This document shows, piece after piece, positions 11,215 through 20,029 of a DNA stretch of 64,000 nucleotides (the stretch's first letter is position 1; each line of letters starts with the position of its first letter). Source of the stretch: Brucellaceae bacterium (lineage in GTDB: Bacteria; Pseudomonadota; Alphaproteobacteria; Rhizobiales; Rhizobiaceae); contig JACKJV010000008.1 of the NCBI GenBank assembly GCA_020637775.1, forward strand, positions 1 through 64,000. Direction: 5' to 3'. The notes under the pieces were generated by a model. That model was not told the origin of the DNA. It searched no databases and saw only the letters and a list, made by a program, of their open reading frames with translations. The position numbers and the translations under genes were made by a program.

Positions 11215-11673
11215 ATGCAATTGACGGTCAATGGGAAGACGTTCGAGGTCGATGTCGAGCCTGACATGCCTCTGCTCTGGGTCTTGCGCGATGAACTCGG
11301 CCTGACAGGCACCAAATATGGCTGCGGCATTGCCCGGTGCGGCGCCTGCACGGTGCATGTCGATGGCATGCCGGTGCGTTCCTGCCAGCTTGCCGCTGCC
11401 GATGTGGACGGCGAGATCACCACCATCGAAGGCCTTGGCGCGCCCGATGCGCTACATGCCGTCCAGGCGGCCTGGATCGAGCATCAGGTGGCCCAGTGCG
11501 GCTATTGCCAGTCCGGGCAGATCATGGCGGCCGCCGCCTTCCTCGAAACCAATCCGGACCCGTCCGACTCCGATATCGACGCGGCCATGTCCGCCAATCT
11601 TTGCCGCTGCGGAACCTATCCGCGCATCCGCGAGGCGGTGAAGGCCGCCGCCGGCAAGCTTCAGGGAGTGTGA
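11215..11673 (+). CDS. (2Fe-2S)-binding subunit of isoquinoline 1-oxidoreductase-type molybdoenzyme
   Basis: The 152-residue electron-transfer subunit carries two [2Fe-2S] sites. The plant-type ferredoxin cluster is in [15 protein letters not shown] with a fourth Cys in PVRSCQ. The second cluster is in the helical domain, [10 protein letters not shown] and [14 protein letters not shown]. This matches the small subunit (IorA type) of the xanthine oxidase family. ATG 11215 follows AAAGGGG. A GTG at 11194 is also in frame but would start inside the operator. The stop is followed by the large subunit gene after 2 bp. Confidence 0.93.
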   Translation: MQLTVNGKTFEVDVEPDMPLLWVLRDELGLTGTKYGCGIARCGACTVHVDGMPVRSCQLAAADVDGEITTIEGLGAPDALHAVQAAWIEHQVAQCGYCQSGQIMAAAAFLETNPDPSDSDIDAAMSANLCRCGTYPRIREAVKAAAGKLQGV

Positions 11674-11675
11674 GC

Positions 11676-13919
11676 ATGGGACGCGTTGCAACGATCACCC
11701 GCCGAACGCTTCTCGTGGGCGCGGCAGCCGTGGCCGGCGGTGTGGCCTTTGGGGTCTGGCGCTATCGCACCCCTTATGCCAACCCGCTCCTGGACGAACT
11801 GGACAGCGGCGAGGCCGCCATCACGCCCTATGTGAAGATCGATGCCGATGGCGTGACCCTGATCACCCCGCGCGCTGACAAGGGCCAGGGCGTCTACCAC
11901 ATTCAGGCCGCCCTGCTGGCCGAGGAACTGGATGTGGATCTCGATCAGGTGCGCGTTGATCCAGGCCCCCCGTCAAGGGCCTACTGGAACACGGCCCTTG
12001 CCACCGAAGCCGCCGATTTCATGGTCCCTTCGGCGGGCATGATGCAGAATGCCGCCACGGTGGGCCTTTCCGCAGTGATGAAGTTCATCGGCATGCAGAT
12101 CACCGGCGGTTCGACCACGGTCCCCGACCAGTTCGAGAAGTTGCGCATTGCCGGCGCCGTGGCGCGCGAAACGCTCAAGGCTGCCGCCGCGAAGCAGGCC
12201 GGCGTTTCCGTCTCGCGCTTGACGACGCAAAGCGGCACCGTGATCCTGCCGGACGGTTCGCGCATGACCTATTCCGAACTGGCCCCTGTCGCCGCCACCA
12301 TCGATCCGGTCGAGGAGGTCACGCTGCGCGACCCCTCGCAATGGCGCCTGCTCGGCAAGCCCATGCAACGCATCGACATGGTGGCCAAATGCACCGGCAC
12401 GCAGGTCTATGGCATAGACGAGGCCATCGAGGGCATGGTCCACGCCACCGTTCTGCTCAATCCGGCCCAGGGCGGCGCGATCAACGGCTTTGACGCCCGC
12501 GAGGCCGGGAAGATGCGCGGCGTGAAGGCCGTGGTGCCTGTCACCGGCGGCGTCGGAATCGTCGCCGACAACACATGGCGTGCGTTCCAGGCCGCAAAGG
12601 CGGTGAAAGCCGACTGGGGCAAGGCCGCCTTTCCCGCCACCATGGACGAGCACTGGCAGACACTGGCCGATTCCTTCATCGCCGACCGCCAGGACAGCCG
12701 CAACCGGGACGATGGCGACGTGGAGATCGCCATTGCCGAAAGCGCGCCGGTCGAGGCGGAGTACCGTGCGCCCTATCTGGCCCATGCACCGCTGGAGCCG
12801 ATCAGCGCCATCGTCCGTGTGGCCGATGACGCTGTGGACGTATGGACGGGCACGCAGATCCCGCGCTTCACCCAGGCCAACGTGGCGCGGATCACCGGCA
12901 TCGATGCCGAGAAGGTGCGCGTTCATGTCTACATGATGGGCGGCAGCTTCGGCCACCGTCTTGAGGACGAAGTCGTCAAGCAGGCCGCGGAAATCGCCGT
13001 CCAGATGAAGGGCACACCGGTCAAGCTTACCTATTCGCGCGAAGAGGACATGACGCATGACTTCGTTCGCCAGATCGCCATGGCCCGGCTGCGCGGCACG
13101 GTGCGCGACGGCAGGGTCGAAACCCTTGACCTGGGCATCGCCATGCCCGCCGTCATGGCCAGCCAACTGTCCCGCCAGGGCCTTTCGGCTGCCGGCCCGG
13201 ATAACCAGATCGTCGCCGGTGCGTGGGATCAGCCCTTTGCCATTCCCAATCAGCGGGTGACCGGTTACCGGGCGCCGGAACTCGCCCCGATCAGTTCCTG
13301 GCGCTCCGTCGGCGCATCCTCCAACGGCTTTTTCTACAACGCCGCGCTGGACGAGCTGATCGCGGCTGCCGGCGCCGATCCGATGGCCGAGCGCCTGCGC
13401 CTGTGCAGCGATCCGCTGGCCCGCAAGGTGCTGGAAGCGGTGGCAGAAATGTCAGACTGGTCCGGCCCGAAACCCGGTTCAGGACGCGGACGCGGCGTCG
13501 CCCTGACGAAATCCTTCGGCGTCCATTGCGCCCAGGTCGTCGAGGTGAGCGATACCGCGGACGGCATCCGGATCGACCGGGTCTGGGTGGCGGCGGAGGT
13601 GGGCACCGTGCTCGATCCGGTCAATTTCGACAATCTCGTCAAGGGCGGCGTCATCTTCGGCCTCGCGCACGCGATGAATTGCGAGATCACCTATACGGAC
13701 GGGATAGCCGACCAGACCAATTTCCATGCCTTCGAGGGCATGCGTCTTTACCAGTGCCCCGACATCACGGTGCGCGGGCTGGAAAACGGCGGGAAGGTGC
13801 TGGGCATTGGTGAGCCGCCCGTGCCGCCGGCCGCCCCGGCACTGGCCGGCGCCATCTTCGCCGCCACGGGTACGCGCCTGCGCGAGATGCCGTTCAACAA
13901 GTTCGTCGATTTCGCATGA
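11676..13919 (+). CDS. Molybdopterin-binding large subunit, isoquinoline 1-oxidoreductase / aldehyde oxidase type
   Basis: The 747-residue catalytic subunit starts with a twin-arginine signal (TRRTLLVGAAAVAGG), so the folded holoenzyme should be exported to the periplasm. Molybdopterin contacts are suggested by the MMGGSFGHRLEDE segment, the repeated APELAPISSWRSVG region and GIGEPPVPPAAPALAGAIF with its catalytic Glu near the C-terminus. The order and split match the IorB type (single fused large subunit, no FAD subunit). The downstream diheme cytochrome probably accepts its electrons. The true substrate (N-heteroaromatic, aldehyde or other) cannot be decided. Confidence 0.9.
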   Translation: MGRVATITRRTLLVGAAAVAGGVAFGVWRYRTPYANPLLDELDSGEAAITPYVKIDADGVTLITPRADKGQGVYHIQAALLAEELDVDLDQVRVDPGPPSRAYWNTALATEAADFMVPSAGMMQNAATVGLSAVMKFIGMQITGGSTTVPDQFEKLRIAGAVARETLKAAAAKQAGVSVSRLTTQSGTVILPDGSRMTYSELAPVAATIDPVEEVTLRDPSQWRLLGKPMQRIDMVAKCTGTQVYGIDEAIEGMVHATVLLNPAQGGAINGFDAREAGKMRGVKAVVPVTGGVGIVADNTWRAFQAAKAVKADWGKAAFPATMDEHWQTLADSFIADRQDSRNRDDGDVEIAIAESAPVEAEYRAPYLAHAPLEPISAIVRVADDAVDVWTGTQIPRFTQANVARITGIDAEKVRVHVYMMGGSFGHRLEDEVVKQAAEIAVQMKGTPVKLTYSREEDMTHDFVRQIAMARLRGTVRDGRVETLDLGIAMPAVMASQLSRQGLSAAGPDNQIVAGAWDQPFAIPNQRVTGYRAPELAPISSWRSVGASSNGFFYNAALDELIAAAGADPMAERLRLCSDPLARKVLEAVAEMSDWSGPKPGSGRGRGVALTKSFGVHCAQVVEVSDTADGIRIDRVWVAAEVGTVLDPVNFDNLVKGGVIFGLAHAMNCEITYTDGIADQTNFHAFEGMRLYQCPDITVRGLENGGKVLGIGEPPVPPAAPALAGAIFAATGTRLREMPFNKFVDFA

Positions 13920-13927
13920 GGCCCGCC

Positions 13928-14566
13928 ATGAAGAAGATGCTCGCAGCCGCATCCCTGCTCCTCGGCACCCTGGGCCTTGCGCTCGCGGCAGAGGGCGGCG
14001 CGGTGATCGATCCGCCTGCCCGGGGATCGGTTTCGGCCGAACAGGGCCTTGCCGCGTTCGACCGCATATTCGCGGTCGTGTCGCATCCGCGCTGCGCCAA
14101 TTGCCACGTCGGCCCGGACAATGTGCCCATGTGGTCCGGCCCCTCCTATGGGAAAGCCGGACCGCACGGCATGAACATCAATGCCGGGGCAAGCCGCATC
14201 GGCGCCGAATCCCTGGCTTGCGCGACCTGTCACACCACCTTGTCCCAGGATCGCGAGGGCGCCAACGCCACGCCCCATGCCGCGCCCCGCGTGGCGCTGG
14301 AATGGCGCCTGGCGCCGGTCGAATTCCAGTGGTTCGGCAAATCGAAGGCAGAGATTTGCGCCCAGTTGTCCGACCCGGAGCGCACCGGCGGCCGCGACGC
14401 GCAGGGCCTGGCGGATCATCTGGCGGAGGACGCGGGGCATGGCGGCTTCGTCAAATGGGGCTGGCAACCCGGCGGCACCCGCGAAGCCGCGCCCTACACC
14501 TTGCAGGACCATGTCAACGACGTGCTGGCATGGGGTGCAGCGGGAACGCCCTGTCCGCAGGACTGA
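13928..14566 (+). CDS. Exported diheme cytochrome c, partner of the molybdoenzyme
   Basis: The 212-residue product has a signal peptide (MKKMLAAASLLLGTLGLALA) and two CxxCH heme-attachment motifs, CANCH near residue 59 and CATCH near residue 99. It is therefore a periplasmic diheme c-type cytochrome. An in-frame ATG at 13916 overlaps the preceding stop, but ATG 13928 has GAGG in front and gives a normal signal peptide. Position and localisation suggest it passes electrons from the exported molybdoenzyme towards the respiratory chain, instead of oxygen or NAD being the acceptor. That role is inferred from the operon. Confidence 0.85.
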   Translation: MKKMLAAASLLLGTLGLALAAEGGAVIDPPARGSVSAEQGLAAFDRIFAVVSHPRCANCHVGPDNVPMWSGPSYGKAGPHGMNINAGASRIGAESLACATCHTTLSQDREGANATPHAAPRVALEWRLAPVEFQWFGKSKAEICAQLSDPERTGGRDAQGLADHLAEDAGHGGFVKWGWQPGGTREAAPYTLQDHVNDVLAWGAAGTPCPQD

Positions 14567-14813
14567 CCCGCGACAGCAAATGCAGCAGCTATTGCCGCCA
14601 CGAGGCGTTGCAATCGCGTAACCATGACGCGTTTTGTGGCAGGAGACGTGCCGCCTTCATCCGGATGCGTCTTTTGTGCGACGCACAAGCGTGATATGAA
14701 CCTTGCCTTGCATCCGCGCCGGCCAATCGCCACATCCGGTTGGAGCGAAGCGCGAACAACGGCCATGCCCGGACGCACAGGGCGAAAGCAACGGCCGGAA
14801 CGGACGGGAACCA

Positions 14814-15971
14814 ATGGCTCGATTTCCTTTTCACCGGATTGCCGCATTCGTCGTGCTGGCGGCATCGGCGGCATGGGTGGTGACGGGCGAGTTTTCCTCC
14901 GTCGGCTCCGCCGCAAACGAAACGTCAGCACCGCCGGCGCAGACGCAGGACACGGCACCCGCGCCACAGCAACAGGAAGCGCCTGCGCGCGAGCTGAAAA
15001 CCGTCGCCGTCATCGACCCGCCTTTCATCGCGCACAACCGCGCGATCCGCATTTCCGGCCAGACCGAGGCCGACAAGAAGGCCCAGATCGCCACCCGGGC
15101 GGCAGGCATCATCGCCGAACTGCCTGTTTCACAGGGCGACCCCGTTGACGAAGGCGACCTGATCCTCTCGCTGGACAATGAGGGCAAGGCCGCGGCCGTG
15201 GACTCCGCCCGTGCCGTGCTGGCCCAGAGGGAAAAGGAATTCGAGGCATCCGAAAGGCTGGCGCGCCAGGGCAGCCTGCCCAAGCTTCAGCTTGAAACCG
15301 CGCGTTCGGCGCTGGCCACGGCCCGTTCACAGCTTGAACAGGCGGAGGCCGAACTGTCGCGTTTCGAGCTTCGCGCGCCCTTTTCCGGCATCGTTGACAA
15401 GGTGCAGGTGGAACTGGGCAGTTCCGTCCAGCAGGGCGCCCCCGTGGCCACCCTTTTGTCGCTCGATCCCGTGATTGCCGCCGGCGAAGTGTCGGAACGC
15501 GATCTCGGCTTCATCGAGACAGGCGACAAGGCAGAGGTGCGGCTGATCTCGGGGCAAACGGTGGAGGGCGCCATCCGCTATGTTTCCCGCCAGGCCAGCG
15601 ATGCGACGCGCACATTCCCGGTGGAGATCGCGATCCCGAACCCGGACCGCGCCATTCCCGCAGGCATGACGGCGGAGATCACGCTGCGGACCGATCCCGT
15701 CAAGGCCGTCAAATTGCCCCGTTCCGTCGTCACGCTTTCCGAAACCGGCGATCTCGGCGTGCGTGTGGCCCGTGCCGACGGCACTGCGGGTTTCGTGCCG
15801 ATCGACCTCATTGACGACACGCCTGAAGGCCTCGTCCTGGCCGGCATTCCGGAGGACGCGCGCATCATCGTGGCGGGTCAGGATCTCGTCAGGGACGGCG
15901 AAAGGATCAATGCCGTGCCGGCCGACCTGGACATGCTGCGGCGCCTGGCCGGCAGCCAGCCAACCAACTGA
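14814..15971 (+). CDS. RND efflux transporter periplasmic adaptor (membrane fusion protein)
   Basis: A 385-residue HlyD/AcrA-type adaptor. A hydrophobic N-terminal segment (about residues 7-25) is followed by a Pro/Ala/Gln-rich linker. The lipoyl half-motifs flank a coiled-coil hairpin (RAVLAQREKEFEASERL... ARSQLEQAEAELSRF), and the return strand is ELRAPFSGIVDKVQVELG. The barrel and membrane-proximal domains follow. I chose ATG 14814 rather than the upstream in-frame TTG because it begins at the export signal. The permease gene follows after 12 bp. No TolC-like outer-membrane gene is adjacent, so an outer channel encoded elsewhere is expected. Confidence 0.92.
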   Translation: MARFPFHRIAAFVVLAASAAWVVTGEFSSVGSAANETSAPPAQTQDTAPAPQQQEAPARELKTVAVIDPPFIAHNRAIRISGQTEADKKAQIATRAAGIIAELPVSQGDPVDEGDLILSLDNEGKAAAVDSARAVLAQREKEFEASERLARQGSLPKLQLETARSALATARSQLEQAEAELSRFELRAPFSGIVDKVQVELGSSVQQGAPVATLLSLDPVIAAGEVSERDLGFIETGDKAEVRLISGQTVEGAIRYVSRQASDATRTFPVEIAIPNPDRAIPAGMTAEITLRTDPVKAVKLPRSVVTLSETGDLGVRVARADGTAGFVPIDLIDDTPEGLVLAGIPEDARIIVAGQDLVRDGERINAVPADLDMLRRLAGSQPTN

Positions 15972-15983
15972 CGGGAGCGCTCC

Positions 15984-18900
15984 ATGGGCCTTGTGGGCCA
16001 TGCCATACGCAATGCGCGGCTGACCATCTCCGTCCTGCTCTTCCTGCTGGTGGCGGGCGCGATGTCCTATGTCTCGATCCCGAAGGAAGCCGAGCCGGAC
16101 GTCCAGATCCCCATCATCTATGTATCCCTGCACTACCAGGGCATTTCGCCGGAGGATTCCGAACGGCTTCTCCTTCGTCCGGTCGAAACGCGGCTCAAGA
16201 ACATCACCGGCGTGAAGGAAATGCGCTCGACCGCCTACCAGGGCGGCGGCAACGTGATCGTGGAATTCCAGGCCGGAACGGATCTCGACAAGGCGCTTGA
16301 TGACGTCCGCAACAAGGTGGACGACGCCAAACCCGACCTGCCGGACGGCGCCGACGAACCAAGCGTCAACGAGGTCAACATTTCCGAATTTCCGGTCCTC
16401 GTGGTTACGCTTTCCGGCGATGTGCCCGAGCGTGCGCTGACCAGGGCGGCGCGCGAGCTGCGCGACCGTATCGAGGAAGTGAACGGTGTGCTGGATGCCG
16501 CCTTGCGCGGGGCGCGTGACGATCTCGTCGAGGTCATCATCGATCCCGTCAAGCTGTCCTCCTACGGCCTGCGCCTGGACCAGATGATCGCCGGCGTGAA
16601 CGCCAACAATTCGCTCGTCGCCGCCGGCCAGATGCAGGGCGACGAAGGCAGGTACGCCGTCAAGGTTCCATCCCTGATCGAGACGGTGGAGGATGTTGCC
16701 AACCTGCCCATCGTCGCCGGGCCGAACGCGGTGGTACGCGCCCGCGATCTCGCCACCATCCGCTCCACGTTCAAGGATGCCGAGACGATAACCCGGCTCA
16801 ACGGCAAGCCGGCTATCGCCATCGAGGTCTCCAAGCGCACCGGCGCCAATCTCGTCGAGACCGTCGACGCGGTGAAGGCCGCGGCCACGCAGTTCCAGGC
16901 CCTGCTTCCGCCCGGCGCCGAAGTGGCGTTCAGCCAGGACAAGTCGACCACGATCCGCCAGCTTCTGGGCGACCTGCAGAATTCGGTGCTGACGGCCGTC
17001 ATCCTGGTCTTCATCGTCATACTCTACGCGCTTTCGGGCCGCGCCTCGCTTCTCATCGGCCTGGCCATTCCCGCCTCTTTCCTGATGGGGATACTCGGCC
17101 TGTCGCTGGCAGGACTCACCGTCAACATCGTTGTCCTGTTCAGCCTCATCCTTGCGGTCGGCATGCTGGTGGACGATGCCATCATCGTCACCGAATTCGC
17201 CGAGCGGCGCATGAGCGAGGGCATGGGCAAGCAGGAAGCCTTCGCGCTTGCGGCCCAGCGCATGGCCGGTCCGGTCATCGCCTCCACCATGACCCGCATC
17301 GCCGCCTTTTCGCCGCTCCTCTTCTGGCCCGGCGTGGTCGGCGAATTCATGAAATACATGCCGATCACGCTGATCGCCACGCTCTCGGCATCTCTGGTCT
17401 ACGCCCTGATCTTCACGCCGACGCTGGGCGCGCTCTTCGCCAGCCGCACGGTCGCCGAACCCTCGGGGCGCGACGGGCTTTACATGTGGGTGGCCAAGCG
17501 TGCCATCCGTCACCCCTTCATCGTCATGACCGCCTCCATCGGCCTGCTCGTCGCCGTGCCCATGGCCTATGGCAAATACGGGTCGGGTGTCGAGTTCTTC
17601 CCCAATGTGGAGCCGGAATACGGACTGCTCTATGTCCATGCGCGCGGCAACCTCTCGCTGGAAGAACAGGATGCGGCGGTGCGGCGCGCCGAGGAGCGCA
17701 TTCTCGGCTGGCCTGGCATCGAAACCGTCTACACGCGGGCCGGCAGCGTCCAGGGCAGTGGCGGCGCCCAGGTCGACGAGGATGTTGTCGGGGTCATCCA
17801 GTATGAGTTCATAGACTGGCGCGAGCGCAAGCCGGCGTCGGAGATCCTTGCCGATCTGCGCCTCGCCATGCGTGGCATTCCCGGTGTCGAGATCGAGGTT
17901 TCGGTGCCCCAGGCCGGCCCGCCCACCGGCAAGGCGATCCAGTTGCGCCTGTCCGCCGACGATCCCGCGGGCCTCAATGACACGGCGCGCGAAGTCGCCG
18001 CCATGCTGGAATCCGTGCCGGACGTGATCGACATTTCCGACGGCCTGCCCTCGCCCGGCATCGACTGGGAACTTCAGGTGGACCGTACGCTCGCCGCGCA
18101 ATATGGCATCGGGCCGGCTTCCGTCGGCACCGTGGTCCAGCTTGTCACCACGGGGCTGAAACTGTCCGACTACCGGCCTGCCGGGGCTGATGACGCGGTG
18201 GACATCCGCCTGCGCCTGCCGGAGGACCGGCGGACGCTGGCCACGCTGGACCAGTTGCGTGTCGAGACCGCCCAGGGGTCGGTTCCCATTTCCAATTTCG
18301 TTACCCGCAAGCCGGCGCCCCGCACCGGCACGCTCAACCGAATCGACGGTACCCGCACGGTCACCGTTCAGGCCGGCATTCGCGAAGGCGTGCAGGCCGA
18401 CAAGGTGCGCCAGGCCGTGGTGGCAAAGATGGAGGGGCTGAACCTGGCCGAGCGCGGCATCCGCTGGAAGCTGGCGGGTGAGGACGAGGAACAGAAGGCC
18501 GCCGGCGAGTTCCTTTCCAAGGCCTTTGCCGCCGCCATGGCCCTCATCTTCACCGTGCTGCTCGCCCAGTTCAACCGCTTCCTGTCAGTGGGACTGGTGC
18601 TTACCGCGGTCGTCATGTCGACCATCGGCGTTCTGCTTGGCCTGCTCATCATGGGCCAGCCATTTGGCGTCGTCATGACCGGGATCGGCATCATCGCGCT
18701 GGCAGGCGTCGTGGTGAACAACAATATCGTGCTCATCGACACGTACGACCACCTGCGCCACGAGCAGGGCATGGACAAGGTGGACGCCATTCTCCAGACC
18801 TGCCGGGAGCGCGTCCGCCCCGTCATGCTGACAGCCGTGACCGCCATTCTTGGCGTCCTGCCCATTGCCTTTGGCTGGAACCTCGAACTTCTGAACCACG

Positions 18901-19373
18901 AGACGACCATCGGCGCGCCGTCCACCCAATGGTGGATCGCCCTGTCGTCGGCCATTGTCTTCGGCCTGGCTTTCTCCACGGTTCTGACGCTGATCGTGAC
19001 ACCGTCCATGCTGATGATCGTCACCCGATCGCACGATTCTTCCGTCTACCGCTTCCTGGCCCGCATGCGCGAGCGGCCGCTGCGTTTTGCCCTGCCCATG
19101 CTGGTCACGCTCGTCATCTGGGCGGCCGCCGGCGCCACGGTATCGGCCGGCCTTGCTGCGTTGCAGGGCAATGGCCGCTTCGCGCTGCCGGTCCTGGTGC
19201 TCGTCATGGCGCTGGCGCTTTCCCGCTGGATCTGGAAAAATGCCCGCCTGCGCCGCTGGCTTGGACTGCACGAGCGCGCCACACCGGCCCGAAAGGCCGG
19301 GGACGACGTGGACGCCGGGATCGCCGATCTCGGGCAAGGCACAGCGCTCGGCGCGCCCAAGGCCGCCGAATAG
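15984..19373 (+). CDS. RND efflux permease with extended C-terminus
   Basis: The 1129-residue inner-membrane proton-driven transporter is AcrB/MexF-like. It has an N-terminal helix, a periplasmic porter domain, a helix cluster with the proton-relay aspartate segment ILAVGMLVDDAIIVTEFAERRMSEG (key part VGMLVDDAIIV), a second porter domain, and a final helix cluster with GIIALAGVVVNNNIVLID. Usual family length is about 1020-1050 residues. Here about 70-90 residues follow the last canonical helices, with two further hydrophobic stretches (LPMLVTLVIWAAAGATV and LPVLVLVMALALSRWIW). The substrate is unknown. The tight link to the adaptor gene supports a two-gene operon. Confidence 0.92.
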   Translation: MGLVGHAIRNARLTISVLLFLLVAGAMSYVSIPKEAEPDVQIPIIYVSLHYQGISPEDSERLLLRPVETRLKNITGVKEMRSTAYQGGGNVIVEFQAGTDLDKALDDVRNKVDDAKPDLPDGADEPSVNEVNISEFPVLVVTLSGDVPERALTRAARELRDRIEEVNGVLDAALRGARDDLVEVIIDPVKLSSYGLRLDQMIAGVNANNSLVAAGQMQGDEGRYAVKVPSLIETVEDVANLPIVAGPNAVVRARDLATIRSTFKDAETITRLNGKPAIAIEVSKRTGANLVETVDAVKAAATQFQALLPPGAEVAFSQDKSTTIRQLLGDLQNSVLTAVILVFIVILYALSGRASLLIGLAIPASFLMGILGLSLAGLTVNIVVLFSLILAVGMLVDDAIIVTEFAERRMSEGMGKQEAFALAAQRMAGPVIASTMTRIAAFSPLLFWPGVVGEFMKYMPITLIATLSASLVYALIFTPTLGALFASRTVAEPSGRDGLYMWVAKRAIRHPFIVMTASIGLLVAVPMAYGKYGSGVEFFPNVEPEYGLLYVHARGNLSLEEQDAAVRRAEERILGWPGIETVYTRAGSVQGSGGAQVDEDVVGVIQYEFIDWRERKPASEILADLRLAMRGIPGVEIEVSVPQAGPPTGKAIQLRLSADDPAGLNDTAREVAAMLESVPDVIDISDGLPSPGIDWELQVDRTLAAQYGIGPASVGTVVQLVTTGLKLSDYRPAGADDAVDIRLRLPEDRRTLATLDQLRVETAQGSVPISNFVTRKPAPRTGTLNRIDGTRTVTVQAGIREGVQADKVRQAVVAKMEGLNLAERGIRWKLAGEDEEQKAAGEFLSKAFAAAMALIFTVLLAQFNRFLSVGLVLTAVVMSTIGVLLGLLIMGQPFGVVMTGIGIIALAGVVVNNNIVLIDTYDHLRHEQGMDKVDAILQTCRERVRPVMLTAVTAILGVLPIAFGWNLELLNHETTIGAPSTQWWIALSSAIVFGLAFSTVLTLIVTPSMLMIVTRSHDSSVYRFLARMRERPLRFALPMLVTLVIWAAAGATVSAGLAALQGNGRFALPVLVLVMALALSRWIWKNARLRRWLGLHERATPARKAGDDVDAGIADLGQGTALGAPKAAE

Positions 19374-19395
19374 CCGCGTTCCGGCCCGGCGGGCG

Positions 19396-19421
19396 GGAAC
19401 CAACTGCCGGGCAGCACCGTT
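19396..19421 (+). promoter_or_regulatory. EcfG-type general stress promoter
   Basis: GGAAC (19396-19400), a 17-bp spacer and CGTT (19418-19421) exactly match the alphaproteobacterial general-stress sigma factor (EcfG/SigT) consensus GGAAC-N16/17-CGTT. The match lies 36 bp upstream of the small membrane protein start. About one such match would be expected by chance in a 64-kb window, so position is the main support. Confidence 0.6.
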
Positions 19422-19457
19422 GCCTTTGGGCTTCGCTAACCGGAACGGGACACGCCC

Positions 19458-19607
19458 ATGTCGCTCGGCACCATCATCCTCATCATCCTCGTCCTGCTGC
19501 TCATTGGCGCCATTCCGGCGCGTGGTCGCTTCGGCAACGCGCCCCTGGGCATTATCGGAACAATCCTGCTGATCGTCCTCATTCTCATGCTGCTGGGCCG
19601 CATCTGA
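19458..19607 (+). CDS. DUF3309-type small membrane protein
   Basis: A 49-residue protein beginning MSLGTIILIILVLLLIGAIP, followed by a short polar turn with RGRFGNAPLG and a second helix ending LMLLGRI. Two hydrophobic helices joined by a Gly/Pro-containing turn are typical of the DUF3309 family of short proteins common in rhizobia. Function is not established. The GGAAC-N17-CGTT promoter immediately upstream suggests general-stress induction. The GFA-family gene begins 23 bp after the stop and may be cotranscribed. Confidence 0.85.
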   Translation: MSLGTIILIILVLLLIGAIPARGRFGNAPLGIIGTILLIVLILMLLGRI

Positions 19608-19630
19608 GGACAGCAAAGGGAGGCCAGCTT

Positions 19631-20023
19631 ATGGACCATGTCACCGGCAGTTGCCTTTGCGGCAGCGTCAGGTTCGAGGCGCGGGGAAAGCCCTACCGGG
19701 TGGGGTTGTGCCATTGCCTCGATTGCCGCAAGCATCACGGCGCCCTGTTTCACGCGTCTGCCGTGTTCCCGCAGGACGCCGTCGTCATCCAGGGCGAAAC
19801 CCGCGACTATGCCGGCCGGTTCTTCTGTCCGCGCTGCGGCTCCACGCTGTTCGGGTTGTCAGGCGACGAGATCGAACTGACCCTCGGCGCCCTTGACGGA
19901 ACAGACCGGTTCACACCGACCTATGAATTGTGGACGATCAGGCGGGAGTCGTGGCTTCCGCCTTTTCCGCTCGCAAACCGCTATGAGCGGGACCGCACCG
20001 GCCAGGGCCGCACCGAGGATTGA
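19631..20023 (+). CDS. GFA family (CENP-V / glutathione-dependent formaldehyde-activating type) zinc protein
   Basis: A 130-residue single-domain protein with the GFA zinc signatures GSCLCGSVRFEA near the N-terminus, CHCLDCRKHHGALF, and FFCPRCGSTLFGL. These supply the cysteine ligands for two zinc ions. Members adopt the Gfa/CENP-V fold. The best-known one promotes S-hydroxymethylglutathione formation, but most bacterial members have no assigned reaction, so a formaldehyde role should not be assumed. The gene is only 23 bp downstream of the DUF3309-type gene. Confidence 0.9.
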   Translation: MDHVTGSCLCGSVRFEARGKPYRVGLCHCLDCRKHHGALFHASAVFPQDAVVIQGETRDYAGRFFCPRCGSTLFGLSGDEIELTLGALDGTDRFTPTYELWTIRRESWLPPFPLANRYERDRTGQGRTED

Positions 20024-20029
20024 CACTTG

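Noticed and set aside
15327..18101. 924-codon minus-strand open frame across the RND genes
   Set aside because: Composition is His/Arg/Gly-rich without hydrophobic or family motifs, and the plus strand encodes clear adaptor and permease proteins.
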